Positions 33,320 through 41,734 of a DNA stretch of 44,289 nt are shown here, one piece after another. Positions within the stretch are counted from its first letter, which is position 1; each line of letters begins with the position of its first letter. The notes below the pieces were generated by a model. It was not told where the DNA came from. It did not search any database and saw only the letters and a program-made list of their open reading frames with translations. The position numbers and the translations under genes are program-made. Source of the DNA: Mediterranea sp. (in: CFB group bacteria) (GTDB taxonomy: Bacteria; Bacteroidota; Bacteroidia; Bacteroidales; Bacteroidaceae); assembly GCA_031261785.1 (NCBI GenBank), contig JAISIZ010000025.1, positions 1-44,289 of the forward strand. Reading direction: 5' to 3'.

Positions 33320-33988
33320 CTATGTTTTGCGTGGCCGATTTAGGGATGTCTCTTTCTTCCGGATAATCGTCAGCCCGTCGCGCAGTGGGAGTATCACTTT
33401 CTCCACGCGTTGGTCTTTCGCCACGTGGTCGTTGAAAGCTTGTATGCCGAGAGTTTGCGCGTCGGAAGGGCGGGGAGTGTCCAACACGTGCCCCGCCCAT
33501 AGCGTATTGTCGGCAATGATGTAACCGCCGGAAGCGAGGAGTCGGAGCGTCATCTCGTAGTAATCGACGTACTTGCGCTTGTCGCCGTCGATGAAGGCGA
33601 GGTCGAAGGTGACGCCCAGCGCGGGCGCCACTTCCAGCGCGTCGCCGATGTGGAAACGGATTTGGGTGGCTTTGGGCGAACGTTCGAGCCAGGGGCGGGT
33701 GAAGTCCTCTTGCTCGTCGTTGATCTCTATGGTGTGTAGCGTGGCTCCCTCGGCCAGCCCCTCGGCTATGCAGAGAGCGGAGTATCCGCTGTATGTCCCT
33801 ATCTCGAGCACCTGCCGGGGGCGTATCATCTGCACGAACATCTTGAGCATGCGTCCTTGCAGGTGTCCCGACGCCATGTGTGGGTAGAGCAGCTTCACGT
33901 ACGTCTGCCGGTAGAGCGACTTCAGGAAGTCGCTCTCAGGGTCGATGTGCCGCAGGATATAGTCGTCGATGGATCCGTTCTCTTGCAT
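33320..33988 (-). CDS. Class I SAM-dependent O-methyltransferase (family 3)
   Basis: 222 residues, the length of caffeoyl-CoA/catechol O-methyltransferase-like bacterial enzymes. The SAM motif VLEIGTYSGYSALCIAEGL lies at about 60-78, the acidic SAM residue in LHTIEIND, and the metal-binding segment FDLAFIDGDKRKYVDYYE near 128-145, with IADNTLWAGHV after it. These support a divalent-metal-dependent methyl transfer to a hydroxyl group. The substrate is unknown. Cytoplasmic. It starts 22 bases after the pyruvate kinase stop on the same strand, which suggests co-transcription. Confidence 0.9.
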   Translation of the reverse strand: MQENGSIDDYILRHIDPESDFLKSLYRQTYVKLLYPHMASGHLQGRMLKMFVQMIRPRQVLEIGTYSGYSALCIAEGLAEGATLHTIEINDEQEDFTRPWLERSPKATQIRFHIGDALEVAPALGVTFDLAFIDGDKRKYVDYYEMTLRLLASGGYIIADNTLWAGHVLDTPRPSDAQTLGIQAFNDHVAKDQRVEKVILPLRDGLTIIRKKETSLNRPRKT

Positions 33989-34009
33989 CGCCGTGGGGAG
34001 ATGGGTCGG

Positions 34010-35467
34010 TTAGAGGTAGCGGTTGTTGTTGGGCAACACCGTCTCGTTGGCATGTTTCAGCGCGTCTTCCACCACGTTGATCTCGAGGAAAGAGGTTTGC
34101 GTACCCGCTTTTCCGCTGCTGAGATAGCCTACCATGTCGGTGGGTTTCAGGCGGTTCTCTTTCAGGAGGCGGCGAAGGGCGGCGAAGTAATACTCCTGCC
34201 CGTTGGATAGCTCGGGCATGTAGATGGCCTCCACGCCGTAGGATAGCGAGAGATGGCGCATGGTCTTCTCTTTGTAGCAGATGGCCAGCACGGGGTATCG
34301 TCCCCGGAAGGCGGCCAGGTTGCGTGCCGTGCGTCCGCTATAGCTGTCGGTGATGATGGCCCTGATCTTCAGCTTGGTGGTGGCCTTTACCGCTTGTTTG
34401 GCCAAGAAGGCGGTGACATCGTTGCTGCCGTCGTCGAGAGGAATGCGTATGTCGTTCTCCCAGATCTTGTCCAATTCGGCCTGCGCGGCGATGGTGGTCA
34501 TGGTCTTCACCGCCTCCACGGGATATTTGCCGTACGCGGTCTCGCCGCTCAGCATCAGGGCGTCGGTGCGGTAGTAAATGGCGTTGGCGATGTCGGTCAC
34601 CTCGGCCCGGGTGGGACGGGGGTTGTTGATCATCGTATGGAGCATCTGGGTGGCCACAATGACGGGTTTCTTGGCGAGGATGCACTTGCGGATGAGCATC
34701 CGCTGTATGCCGGGGATGCGCTCGAGTGGCACTTCGATGCCGAGGTCGCCCCGGGCTACCATGACGCCGTCGGCGGCCTCGATAATCTCGTTGATGTTGT
34801 CCACGCCTTCCTGATTCTCAATCTTGGCGATGATCTTGATATCGCTATTGTGCGCGTCAAGAATCTGACGAATGTCGAGGATGTCTTGGCGGTTGCGCAC
34901 GAAGGAGTGGGCGATGAAGTCGATGTCCTTCTCTATGGCGTATAGGATGTTGTTGCGGTCTTTTTCCGTGAGCGAAGGGAGGTTGATGCGCACTCCCGGC
35001 ACGTTCACGCTCTTGTGTGAGCCGAGAGTGGCTTCGTTTTTCACCTCGCAGAACAGGGCGTCGCCCGTTTTGTCGATGACCTTCAGCTCCAGGTCACCGT
35101 CGTCGATGAGGATGCTGCTGCCCAGGTTCAGGTCGTCCACGAAATGGGGATAGGAGACGGCGATGCACTCGCGTACGGTATCTTGGTCGGGTTTGCCAAC
35201 TATCTTCACCTTCTCGCCGATGGTGTAGTGAATGGGTTCGGCACATCCGGTAGTGCGTACCTCGGGACCTTTGGTGTCCATCAGTATCCCTATCCGGTTG
35301 GATACGGTGCGGACGTTGGCGATCAGCGCTTCCAGTCCCTCGCGGCCGGCATGCGCGGTGTTCATGCGCACTACGTTCATCCCGGCCTCGAACAATTGCT
35401 TAATAAAATCCACGTCGCAGCGTACGTCCGAGATCGACGCTACTATTTTGGTTTGCTTCAATAACAT
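34010..35467 (-). CDS. pyk: Pyruvate kinase
   Basis: 485 residues with all pyruvate kinase landmarks: KIVASISDVR at the N-terminus, MDTKGPEVRT (about 62-71), the B domain between strands 3 and the next, the catalytic Lys motif IIAKIENQEGVDN near 215, MVARGDLGIEVPLE, and VIVATQMLHTMINNPRPTRAEVTDIANAIYYRTDALMLSGETAYGKYP around the active site. The C-terminal allosteric domain is complete. It makes pyruvate and ATP in glycolysis. The N-terminal MNTAHAG replaces the commoner MNFSHG, a variation I note without assigning an effect. It lies 40 bases after aroQ. Confidence 0.96.
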   Translation of the reverse strand: MLLKQTKIVASISDVRCDVDFIKQLFEAGMNVVRMNTAHAGREGLEALIANVRTVSNRIGILMDTKGPEVRTTGCAEPIHYTIGEKVKIVGKPDQDTVRECIAVSYPHFVDDLNLGSSILIDDGDLELKVIDKTGDALFCEVKNEATLGSHKSVNVPGVRINLPSLTEKDRNNILYAIEKDIDFIAHSFVRNRQDILDIRQILDAHNSDIKIIAKIENQEGVDNINEIIEAADGVMVARGDLGIEVPLERIPGIQRMLIRKCILAKKPVIVATQMLHTMINNPRPTRAEVTDIANAIYYRTDALMLSGETAYGKYPVEAVKTMTTIAAQAELDKIWENDIRIPLDDGSNDVTAFLAKQAVKATTKLKIRAIITDSYSGRTARNLAAFRGRYPVLAICYKEKTMRHLSLSYGVEAIYMPELSNGQEYYFAALRRLLKENRLKPTDMVGYLSSGKAGTQTSFLEINVVEDALKHANETVLPNNNRYL

Positions 35468-35507
35468 GTCTTTATACCTTATTTATATATACGATTTGTT
35501 GTTTGTC

Positions 35508-35939
35508 TTAGTCTTTGGCTCCCAGTAGCGCCTCCAGCGCCAATCGGTAAGAGTCCAGGCCGAAGCCGCAGATCACCCCCCTGCAAGCGGCGGCGATCAT
35601 GGAGTGGTGACGAAACTCTTCACGGGCGTGCACATTGGAGATATGCACCTCGATCACCGGTGCGGTGACCGAGCGGATGGCGTCCTGCAAGGCGATGGAG
35701 GTGTGCGTGTAAGCTCCGGCGTTGAGGATGATACCATCCACGTCGAATCCCGTCCGCTGGATGCGGTCGATCAATTCGCCCTCAATGTTGGATTGGAAGT
35801 AGTCAATGTCCACGTCGGCGTATCGTCCGCAAAGTCCGGACAGGTAATCCTCGAAGGCCACTCCCCCATAGATGGAAGGTTCGCGCTTGCCCAGCAGATT
35901 GATGTTGGGTCCATTAATAATTTGTATCTTCATCGCCAC
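35508..35939 (-). CDS. aroQ: Type II 3-dehydroquinate dehydratase
   Basis: 143 residues (a second Met at position 3 may be the true start). The flexible loop GPNINLLGKREPSIYGG contains the active-site Arg19 and Tyr24. The NAGAYTHTS motif (about 73-81) and EVHISNVHAREEFRHHS (97-113) hold the substrate-binding Asn and His residues. It converts 3-dehydroquinate to 3-dehydroshikimate in aromatic amino acid synthesis. Cytoplasmic dodecamer in known members. It is divergent from xerD with only 72 bases between, and upstream of pyk on the same strand. Confidence 0.95.
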   Translation of the reverse strand: MAMKIQIINGPNINLLGKREPSIYGGVAFEDYLSGLCGRYADVDIDYFQSNIEGELIDRIQRTGFDVDGIILNAGAYTHTSIALQDAIRSVTAPVIEVHISNVHAREEFRHHSMIAAACRGVICGFGLDSYRLALEALLGAKD

Positions 35940-35956
35940 AGTTTTGTTTTTTTAAA

Positions 35957-35964
35957 TACCTTTG
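35957..35964 (+). promoter_or_regulatory. -7 promoter element for xerD (TACCTTTG)
   Basis: Exact TAnnTTTG match 47 bases before the ATG at 36012, inside the aroQ-xerD divergent spacer. Confidence 0.5.
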
Positions 35965-35984
35965 TATCCCGACGTAACCTAAGT

Positions 35985-35998
35985 TTCGCGAACGCGAA
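35985..35998. promoter_or_regulatory. Perfect palindrome in the aroQ-xerD spacer
   Basis: TTCGCG-AA-CGCGAA is a perfect inverted repeat with two central bases, downstream of the xerD -7 element and just upstream of a near-consensus aroQ -7 on the other strand (TACCTTCG, 36002-35995). It could be an operator affecting both genes; there is no direct evidence. Confidence 0.35.
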
Positions 35999-36011
35999 GG
36001 TACGAAAAGAA

Positions 36012-36962
36012 ATGGAAATCAACGAAGAAAAACAAAAGAAGGAGCGACTGGCGCTCATCATCAGGAAGTATCGCCAGTATCTAAAGCTGGAGAAGTCCCT
36101 CTCGGCCAATACCCAGGAGGCATACTTGACGGATCTGGACAAGCTGTTGAGCTATCTGCTGCTCGAAGGCATCGACGTGCTCGACGTGAGCCTGGCCGAC
36201 CTCCAGCGTTTTGCCGCCGGACTGCACGACATCGGCATCCATGCCCGTTCGCAGGCCCGTATCCTCTCGGGCGTGAAGTCGTTCTTCCGCTTCTTGCTCC
36301 TGGCCGATTATCTCGAGGCCGATCCCAGCGAGTTGCTCGAATCGCCCAAGATCGGGCTTAGGCTCCCCGAAGTGCTGACGGTGGAGGAAATTGACCGCGT
36401 CATCGGTGCCGTCGACCTAAGCAAGCCCGAGGGACAACGCAACCGTGCCATTCTCGAGACACTCTATAGTTGCGGGTTGCGTGTGTCCGAGCTGATCAGC
36501 CTCAAGCTCTCTGAGCTTTACCTCGCCGAAGGCTTCATCAAGGTGGAAGGAAAAGGGAGCAAGCAACGTCTTGTCCCCATCTCGCCCCGTGCCATCCACG
36601 AGCTGACGCTCTACTTCGCCGACCGCACGCAAATCGAGATCAAGCGCGGCTACGAGGATTTCGTCTTCATCAGCGCCCGTCGCCGCAAGCCGCTCTCGCG
36701 CATCATGATTTTCCACCTCATCAAGGAGCTGGCCCAGCAGGCGGGCATCACCAAGAACATCAGCCCCCACACGTTCCGTCACTCCTTCGCCACCCACCTG
36801 CTCGAGGGAGGCGCCAACCTGCGAGCCATACAGGCCATGCTGGGGCACGAATCCATCGGTACCACGGAGATTTATACCCACATTGACCGCAATAGGCTCC
36901 GCAGCGAGATCATCGATCACCATCCCCGAAATATCAAGTATAGGAAAGAGAAGGGGAGCTAA
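36012..36962 (+). CDS. xerD: Tyrosine recombinase XerD
   Basis: The start at 36012 gives 316 residues, near the usual 300; the frame is open further upstream but that part runs antisense through aroQ. The N-terminal SAM-like domain is at about 15-105 and the catalytic domain from 120. Catalytic residues are Arg157 (CGLRVSEL), the beta-hairpin Lys in VEGKGSKQRLVPI, His253 and Arg256 (HTFRHSFATHLLEGG), His279 (MLGHESIG) and nucleophile Tyr288 (EIYTHI). It resolves chromosome dimers at dif with a partner recombinase. XerC cannot be fully excluded, but the motif set and neighbours fit XerD; integrases of mobile elements usually diverge more. Confidence 0.9.
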   Translation: MEINEEKQKKERLALIIRKYRQYLKLEKSLSANTQEAYLTDLDKLLSYLLLEGIDVLDVSLADLQRFAAGLHDIGIHARSQARILSGVKSFFRFLLLADYLEADPSELLESPKIGLRLPEVLTVEEIDRVIGAVDLSKPEGQRNRAILETLYSCGLRVSELISLKLSELYLAEGFIKVEGKGSKQRLVPISPRAIHELTLYFADRTQIEIKRGYEDFVFISARRRKPLSRIMIFHLIKELAQQAGITKNISPHTFRHSFATHLLEGGANLRAIQAMLGHESIGTTEIYTHIDRNRLRSEIIDHHPRNIKYRKEKGS

Positions 36963-37029
36963 AAAGGAAAGTTACCATTAAATAATGATAAAAATACGGA
37001 TTATCACATATATTTGCATTAAGAATTAA

Positions 37030-37037
37030 TATCTTTG
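37030..37037 (+). promoter_or_regulatory. -7 promoter element (TATCTTTG), with a second match just upstream
   Basis: TATCTTTG precedes the ATG at 37116 by 78 bases; another match, TATATTTG, is at 37009-37016. Two tandem elements and a fairly long leader suggest strong expression of the lipoprotein. Confidence 0.55.
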
Positions 37038-37115
37038 CCTTGCTTTTCCGATGAATAGGAGCAGCGTTTAACAGCGAATGGATTTTCAGTTACAAACATT
37101 TAAATTATACCTCAA

Positions 37116-38804
37116 ATGACCAAGAAGTTGTACTTGCCTTTACTCATGGCAATGTTTGTTGCACTGGTTACTTCGTGCAGCAGCAAAATGGGTGAACTAT
37201 CATCTGACTACTTCACCGTGACTCCGCAAGTGCTGGAGGCAGTGGGTGGCAAAGTTCCCGCGACCATCAACGGCAAATTCCCCGAAAAGTATTTCAACAA
37301 GAAAGCTGTGGTGGAAGTTACCCCCGTATTGAAATGGAACGGCGGCGAAGCCAAAGGGCAGCCAGCCACTTTCCAAGGTGAGAAAGTGGAAGGCAATGAC
37401 CAGACTATCTCTTACAAAATGGGCGGCAGCTACACGATGAGGACTTCTTTCGACTACGTGCCCGCGATGGCCAAATCCGAACTCTACCTACGATTCAAGG
37501 CTTCTATCGGCAATAAGGCCGTGACCATCCCCGACGTGAAGGTAGCCGACGGAGTCATCTCGACCTCCGAATTGCTGGGCAATACGCTGGGCAACGCCAA
37601 TCCCGCCTTGGGCGAGGACGCCTTCCAACGTATCATCAAGGACAAGCAGGATGCCAACATCATGTTCCTCATCCAGCAGGCCAATATCCGCAACAGCGAA
37701 CTCCAGAAAGCCAAAGACTTCAACAAAGGGGTAGCCGACGTGAACAGCGCTGAGAACAAGAAGATCAGCAACATCGAGGTATCCGCCTACGCATCGCCCG
37801 ACGGTGGTGTGGACCTGAACTCCACGCTGGCACAGAATCGCGAAAGCAACACCAAGAAGGTGGTGGCACAGAACTTGAAGAAATCCAAGATCGACGCCCC
37901 GGTAGACACTAAGTACACCGCACAGGACTGGGAAGGCTTCCAAGAATTGGTCTCCAAGTCGAACATACAGGACAAGGAGCTTATCCTCCGTGTGCTCTCC
38001 ATGTACAAAGATCCCGCCCAGCGCGAGCAAGAGATAAAGAACATATCCTCCGTCTACAAGACGCTGGCCGACGAGATCCTGCCGCAGCTGCGCCGTTCGC
38101 GCCTGACGCTGAACTACGAGATCATCGGCAAGTCCGACGAGGAGATCGCCCAGCTGGCGGCATCCAACCCCGCACAGCTTACCCTCGAGGAGCTGCTCTA
38201 CGCCGCCACGCTCGACGGAGCCAACCAAGAGGCCATCTACACGCAGGCCGCCAAGCTGTTCCCCAACGACTACCGTGCGTACAACAACTTAGGCAAGCTG
38301 GCCTACCAAGCAGGCAGCTACGACAAGGCCGAATCGTACCTGAAAAGAGCCAAGAGCATCAAGGACGCACCCGAAGTGAACATGAACCTCGGATTAGTGT
38401 CGCTGGTGAAGGGTGACAAGGACGCCGCGGCGGCCGAATTTGGCAAGGCAGCCGGTACCAAGGAACTGAACGAATCGATGGGTAACCTCTACGTGGCACA
38501 AGGCCAGTACGAAAGAGCCGTCAACTCATTCGGCGACGCCAAGACCAACAGCGCCGCGCTCGCGCAAATCCTGGCCAAAGACTACAGCAAAGCCAAGAAC
38601 ACGCTGGCCGGAGTGACAAAGAAGGACGCTTACACCGACTACCTGACGGCAGTGCTGGGCGCGCGTACCAACAACTCGTCCATGGTGACCAGCAGCTTGA
38701 AGAACGCCATCGCCAAGGATCCGGCACTGGCCAAAAAGGCCGCTACCGACCTGGAGTTCTCCAAGTATTTCACGAACGCCGACTTCATGAGCATCCTGAA
38801 GTAA
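37116..38804 (+). CDS. TPR-containing lipoprotein with OmpA-like segment
   Basis: 562 residues with a lipoprotein signal (LVTSC, Cys21). An N-terminal beta-rich part (30-150) is followed by a segment (about 165-345) with an OmpA-like pattern: ISNIEVSAYASPDGGVDLN, LAQNRESNTKKVV, and RSRLTLNYEIIGKSDEE. The C-terminal third has TPR units (YNNLGKLAYQAGSYDKAESY, VNMNLGLVSLVKGDKDAAAA). An OmpA-like domain would bind peptidoglycan, giving an outer-membrane protein tied to the cell wall. Such proteins are abundant in Porphyromonadaceae relatives. The exact function is unknown. The gene stands alone between a tandem promoter and a terminator. Confidence 0.78.
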   Translation: MTKKLYLPLLMAMFVALVTSCSSKMGELSSDYFTVTPQVLEAVGGKVPATINGKFPEKYFNKKAVVEVTPVLKWNGGEAKGQPATFQGEKVEGNDQTISYKMGGSYTMRTSFDYVPAMAKSELYLRFKASIGNKAVTIPDVKVADGVISTSELLGNTLGNANPALGEDAFQRIIKDKQDANIMFLIQQANIRNSELQKAKDFNKGVADVNSAENKKISNIEVSAYASPDGGVDLNSTLAQNRESNTKKVVAQNLKKSKIDAPVDTKYTAQDWEGFQELVSKSNIQDKELILRVLSMYKDPAQREQEIKNISSVYKTLADEILPQLRRSRLTLNYEIIGKSDEEIAQLAASNPAQLTLEELLYAATLDGANQEAIYTQAAKLFPNDYRAYNNLGKLAYQAGSYDKAESYLKRAKSIKDAPEVNMNLGLVSLVKGDKDAAAAEFGKAAGTKELNESMGNLYVAQGQYERAVNSFGDAKTNSAALAQILAKDYSKAKNTLAGVTKKDAYTDYLTAVLGARTNNSSMVTSSLKNAIAKDPALAKKAATDLEFSKYFTNADFMSILK

Positions 38805-38864
38805 GGCGATGCCATACCGATATTTTTGCCCTTTTGGCCAAAAATACTTTTCATATAAAAACAG

Positions 38865-38899
38865 AGTGCCTTCCGCGTGACGCGGCGGGCACTTTTTTT
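38865..38899 (+). terminator. Intrinsic terminator after the TPR lipoprotein
   Basis: AGTGCC (38865-38870) pairs with GGCACT and an inner CCGCG-TGA-CGCGG stem continues it; seven Ts follow directly. This is a classical rho-independent structure, 60 bases after the stop. Confidence 0.85.
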
Positions 38900-38963
38900 A
38901 TCCGCTTCCCTCTTTTTTCGGCCTCCTCACCGTCCTGTTGCCGAAAGTCACGGACTTTTTGCG

Positions 38964-38971
38964 TACCTTTG
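38964..38971 (+). promoter_or_regulatory. -7 promoter element (TACCTTTG)
   Basis: Exact TAnnTTTG match 20 bases before the ATG at 38992; likely drives the two glycosyltransferase genes. Confidence 0.5.
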
Positions 38972-38991
38972 CCGAAAGAACGTATTGACCC

Positions 38992-40257
38992 ATGAGAGTG
39001 CTGATCATTAACACCTCCGAGCGAACAGGAGGAGCGGCCGTGGCGGCCAGCCGCCTGGTCGAGGCATTGAAGAACAACGGAGTGAAAGCCACCATGCTGG
39101 TGCGCGACAAGCAAACCGACGAGATCTGTGTCGTCGGCCTCAAACGGAGTTGGCTGCACCTGTGGCGTTTCCTGTGGGAGCGCGTCGTCATCTGGCGGGC
39201 CAATCACTTCCGACGCCACCGCCTCTTCGACGTAGACATCGCAAACACGGGATGCGACGTCACCTCCCTCCCCGAATTCCGCCAAGCCGACGTCATCCAC
39301 CTCCACTGGATCAACCAAGGAATGCTCTCGCTCAAGGGCATCGAACGCATCCTTCGCTCGGGCAAGCCCGTGGTGTGGACCATGCACGACCTATGGCCCT
39401 GTACCGGCATCTGTCACTATCCCGCCAAGTGCGACCACTACCGCACCGAATGCCACCACTGCCCCTATATATATAAAGGTGGAGGCCGACGCGACCTCTC
39501 CTACCGCACATTCAAGAAGAAGCAAGCCCTATACGGCATAGCGCGCATACGCTTCGTGGCCTGCAGTCAGTGGCTGAAGGAACAGGCACAGACCAGCGCC
39601 CTCCTCGTGGGCAAGAACGTGGTGAACATCCCCAACGCCATCAACACCAACCTCTACAAGCCAGCCGACAAGCGGCTCGCGCGCGAGAAAGCCCGCCTGC
39701 CGCAAGACAAGCGGCTGCTCCTCTTCGGTTCGCTCAAGATCACCGACGAGCGGAAAGGATTCGCTTACCTGGCCGAAGCCTGCCGCATACTGGCCGAGAA
39801 GCATCCCGAATGGAAAGAATCGCTGGGCGTGGTCGTCTTCGGGCGCCACTCCGAGCAAGGTACCGAACAATTCCCTTTCCAGGTCTACTCACTTCCCTAC
39901 ATCACCGACGAACATACGCTGGTGGACATCTACAATGCCGTCGACCTGTTCGCCATCCCCTCGCTGGAGGAGAACCTCCCCAACATGATCATGGAAGCCA
40001 TGGCCTGTGCCGTGCCCTGCGTGGGATTCAACACTGGCGGCATCCCCGAGATGATAGACCACCTCCACAACGGATACGTGGCGCAATACCGCTCGGCCGA
40101 CGACTTCGCCAACGGGCTGCACTGGATACTCTCCGATCCCGACTATGCCGAACTCGCCGGACAAGCCCGACGCAAGGTGCTGGCCAGTTACTCCGAGAGT
40201 GCCGTGGCGAAAAAGTACACCGACGTCTACAACGAAATCACCGGAAAGCATGCGTAG
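38992..40257 (+). CDS. Glycosyltransferase family 4 protein
   Basis: 421 residues, GT-B fold. The N-terminal acceptor domain starts MRVLIINTSERTGGAAVAAS, with DVIHLHWINQGMLSL and VVWTMHDLWPCTGICHY typical of a Bacteroidota wall or exopolysaccharide subgroup. The nucleotide-sugar domain has FGSLKITDERKGF and the retaining E-x7-E motif in EENLPNMIMEAMACAVPC, followed by VGFNTGGIPEMI. A Cys-rich stretch (CHYPAKCDHY, ECHHCPY) near residues 140-160 may bind metal or stabilise the fold. No signal peptide; cytoplasmic face of the membrane. The sugar and acceptor are unknown. The stop overlaps the next start by eight bases, giving a two-gene unit. Confidence 0.92.
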   Translation: MRVLIINTSERTGGAAVAASRLVEALKNNGVKATMLVRDKQTDEICVVGLKRSWLHLWRFLWERVVIWRANHFRRHRLFDVDIANTGCDVTSLPEFRQADVIHLHWINQGMLSLKGIERILRSGKPVVWTMHDLWPCTGICHYPAKCDHYRTECHHCPYIYKGGGRRDLSYRTFKKKQALYGIARIRFVACSQWLKEQAQTSALLVGKNVVNIPNAINTNLYKPADKRLAREKARLPQDKRLLLFGSLKITDERKGFAYLAEACRILAEKHPEWKESLGVVVFGRHSEQGTEQFPFQVYSLPYITDEHTLVDIYNAVDLFAIPSLEENLPNMIMEAMACAVPCVGFNTGGIPEMIDHLHNGYVAQYRSADDFANGLHWILSDPDYAELAGQARRKVLASYSESAVAKKYTDVYNEITGKHA

Positions 40258-41059
40258 CGACGAGCACCTCCGTCCAGCCGACAGCGCCGCCCCCCTGTTC
40301 TCCATCGTCACCGTGACCTACAACGCCGGCGAGGCGTTGGAACGCACCATCCAGAGCGTGCTGGAGCAGGGATGTACAGCCACGGAGCAAGGTCGAACGC
40401 CCGTCGGGGTGGAACACATCGTTGTCGACGGAGCCTCCACCGACATCGTCACCCGAGACATCATCGACCGATACCGCTCCCGTCTCGCCATCGTGGTGAG
40501 CGAACCCGACCAAGGCCTGTACGACGCCATGAACAAAGGCATCCGTCTCGCCACCGGACGCTACCTCTGCTTCCTCAACGCCGGCGACCGCTTCCATTCC
40601 ACCGACACCTTGCGGCAGATGGCCGACAGCCTCCCTACCGATGGCACCCTGCCCGACGTGCTCTATGGCGACACCGATATCGTCGACGCCGAGGGGCGCT
40701 TCCTTCGACCCCGCCACCTTTCCGCGCCCAAGGCGCTTACGTGGCGTAGCTTCCGCCAAGGCATGCTGGTGTGTCATCAAGCCTTTTTCGCCCGCCGCGA
40801 ACTGGCCGCGGCCGAACCTTACGACCTGCGTTACCGCTACTCGGCCGACTTCGACTGGTGTATCCGCGTCATGAAGCGAGCCAGCCTACTTCACAACACC
40901 CACCTCACGCTCATCGACTATCTCGACGGCGGAATGACCACCCGCCACCACGTCGCCTCCCTCCGCGAGCGCTTCCGCATCATGGCTCGCCACTACGGCC
41001 TATCGGGCACCATCGTGCGCCATATCGGCTTCCTGATGCGCCAATATAAGAAAAATTAA
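40250..41059 (+). CDS. Glycosyltransferase family 2 protein
   Basis: The start at 40250 gives 269 residues; 35 further codons upstream run through the previous gene. GT-A fold: FSIVTVTYNAGEALERTIQS at the N-terminus, HIVVDGASTDIV (nucleotide-binding Asp), SEPDQGLYDAMNKGIRLATG and CFLNAGDRFHS with an acidic residue at the metal site in GD. The middle DTDIVDAEGRF and the SADFDWCIRVMKRA segment complete the domain. It resembles WcaA/WcaE-type enzymes that build surface glycans. Substrates are unknown. It overlaps the GT4 gene by eight bases, so the two enzymes probably act in sequence on the same glycan. Confidence 0.91.
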   Translation: MRSDEHLRPADSAAPLFSIVTVTYNAGEALERTIQSVLEQGCTATEQGRTPVGVEHIVVDGASTDIVTRDIIDRYRSRLAIVVSEPDQGLYDAMNKGIRLATGRYLCFLNAGDRFHSTDTLRQMADSLPTDGTLPDVLYGDTDIVDAEGRFLRPRHLSAPKALTWRSFRQGMLVCHQAFFARRELAAAEPYDLRYRYSADFDWCIRVMKRASLLHNTHLTLIDYLDGGMTTRHHVASLRERFRIMARHYGLSGTIVRHIGFLMRQYKKN

Positions 41060-41093
41060 ATACCTAATGTGCACGGATTCAAATTAAAACACG

Positions 41094-41101
41094 TACTTTT
41101 G
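41094..41101 (+). promoter_or_regulatory. -7 promoter element (TACTTTTG)
   Basis: Exact TAnnTTTG match 18 bases before the ATG at 41119, in the 59-base gap after the GT2 gene. Likely promoter for the two FKBP genes. Confidence 0.5.
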
Positions 41102-41118
41102 CCGCTTATTAAGTACGT

Positions 41119-41712
41119 ATGAACAAGTTTAGTTATGCCATCGGCCTGGGAATAGGCCAAAATCTCATCAGCATGGGAACGAAAGATGACCTTGTGGTCG
41201 CCGACTTCGCCCAGGCGGTGAAAGACATCATGGAAGGCAACGCACCCGCCATCAGCCATCAGGAAGCCCGCGAGATCGTGAACAGCTACTTCGCCGAACT
41301 CGAGGCGAAGGTCAGCGCGGCCTCCTTGGCACAGGGAACGGCTTTCCTCGAAGAGAACAAGAAGCGCGTCGGCGTGGTGACCCTCCCCAGCGGATTGCAG
41401 TACGAAGTGGTCAACCCCGGCAAGGCCGACGGGAAGCGCGCCAGCGCCACCGACCAAGTGAAGTGCCACTACGAAGGCACGCTCATCGACGGTACCCTAT
41501 TCGACAGCTCCATCCGTCGCGGACAGCCCGCCGTGTTTGGCGTCAACCAAGTCATCCCCGGATGGGTGGAAGCCCTCCAGCTCATGCCCGAGGGAGCCAA
41601 ATGGAAACTCTACATCCCCGCCGACCTGGGCTACGGGGCGCAAGGAGCGGGCGAGATGATACCGCCCCACAGCGCGCTGGTGTTTGAAGTAGAATTACTC
41701 GAAATATTATAA
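41119..41712 (+). CDS. FKBP-type peptidyl-prolyl cis-trans isomerase, cytoplasmic
   Basis: 197 residues without a signal peptide. An N-terminal FkpA/Mip dimerisation helix region (1-90: KFSYAIGLGIGQNLISMG, FLEENKKRVGV) is followed by the FKBP domain (about 95-197): LPSGLQYEVVNPGKADGK, VKCHYEGTLIDGTLFDSS, GVNQVIPGWVEALQLMPEGA, WKLYIPADLGYGAQGAG and IPPHSALVFEVELLEIL. These motifs keep the aromatic pocket. It speeds proline isomerisation in protein folding. It precedes a lipoprotein paralogue by 22 bases, a duplication within the operon. Confidence 0.94.
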   Translation: MNKFSYAIGLGIGQNLISMGTKDDLVVADFAQAVKDIMEGNAPAISHQEAREIVNSYFAELEAKVSAASLAQGTAFLEENKKRVGVVTLPSGLQYEVVNPGKADGKRASATDQVKCHYEGTLIDGTLFDSSIRRGQPAVFGVNQVIPGWVEALQLMPEGAKWKLYIPADLGYGAQGAGEMIPPHSALVFEVELLEIL

Positions 41713-41734
41713 TCAAAATCAAAAAGAGAAGCAA

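Noticed and set aside
35604..36011. Long N-terminal extension of xerD
   Set aside because: It would run antisense through aroQ, and the tyrosine recombinase domain starts properly at the ATG at 36012.
36012..36962. Mobile-element integrase
   Set aside because: No attachment repeats or cargo genes are near, and the protein matches housekeeping Xer recombinases beside aroQ.
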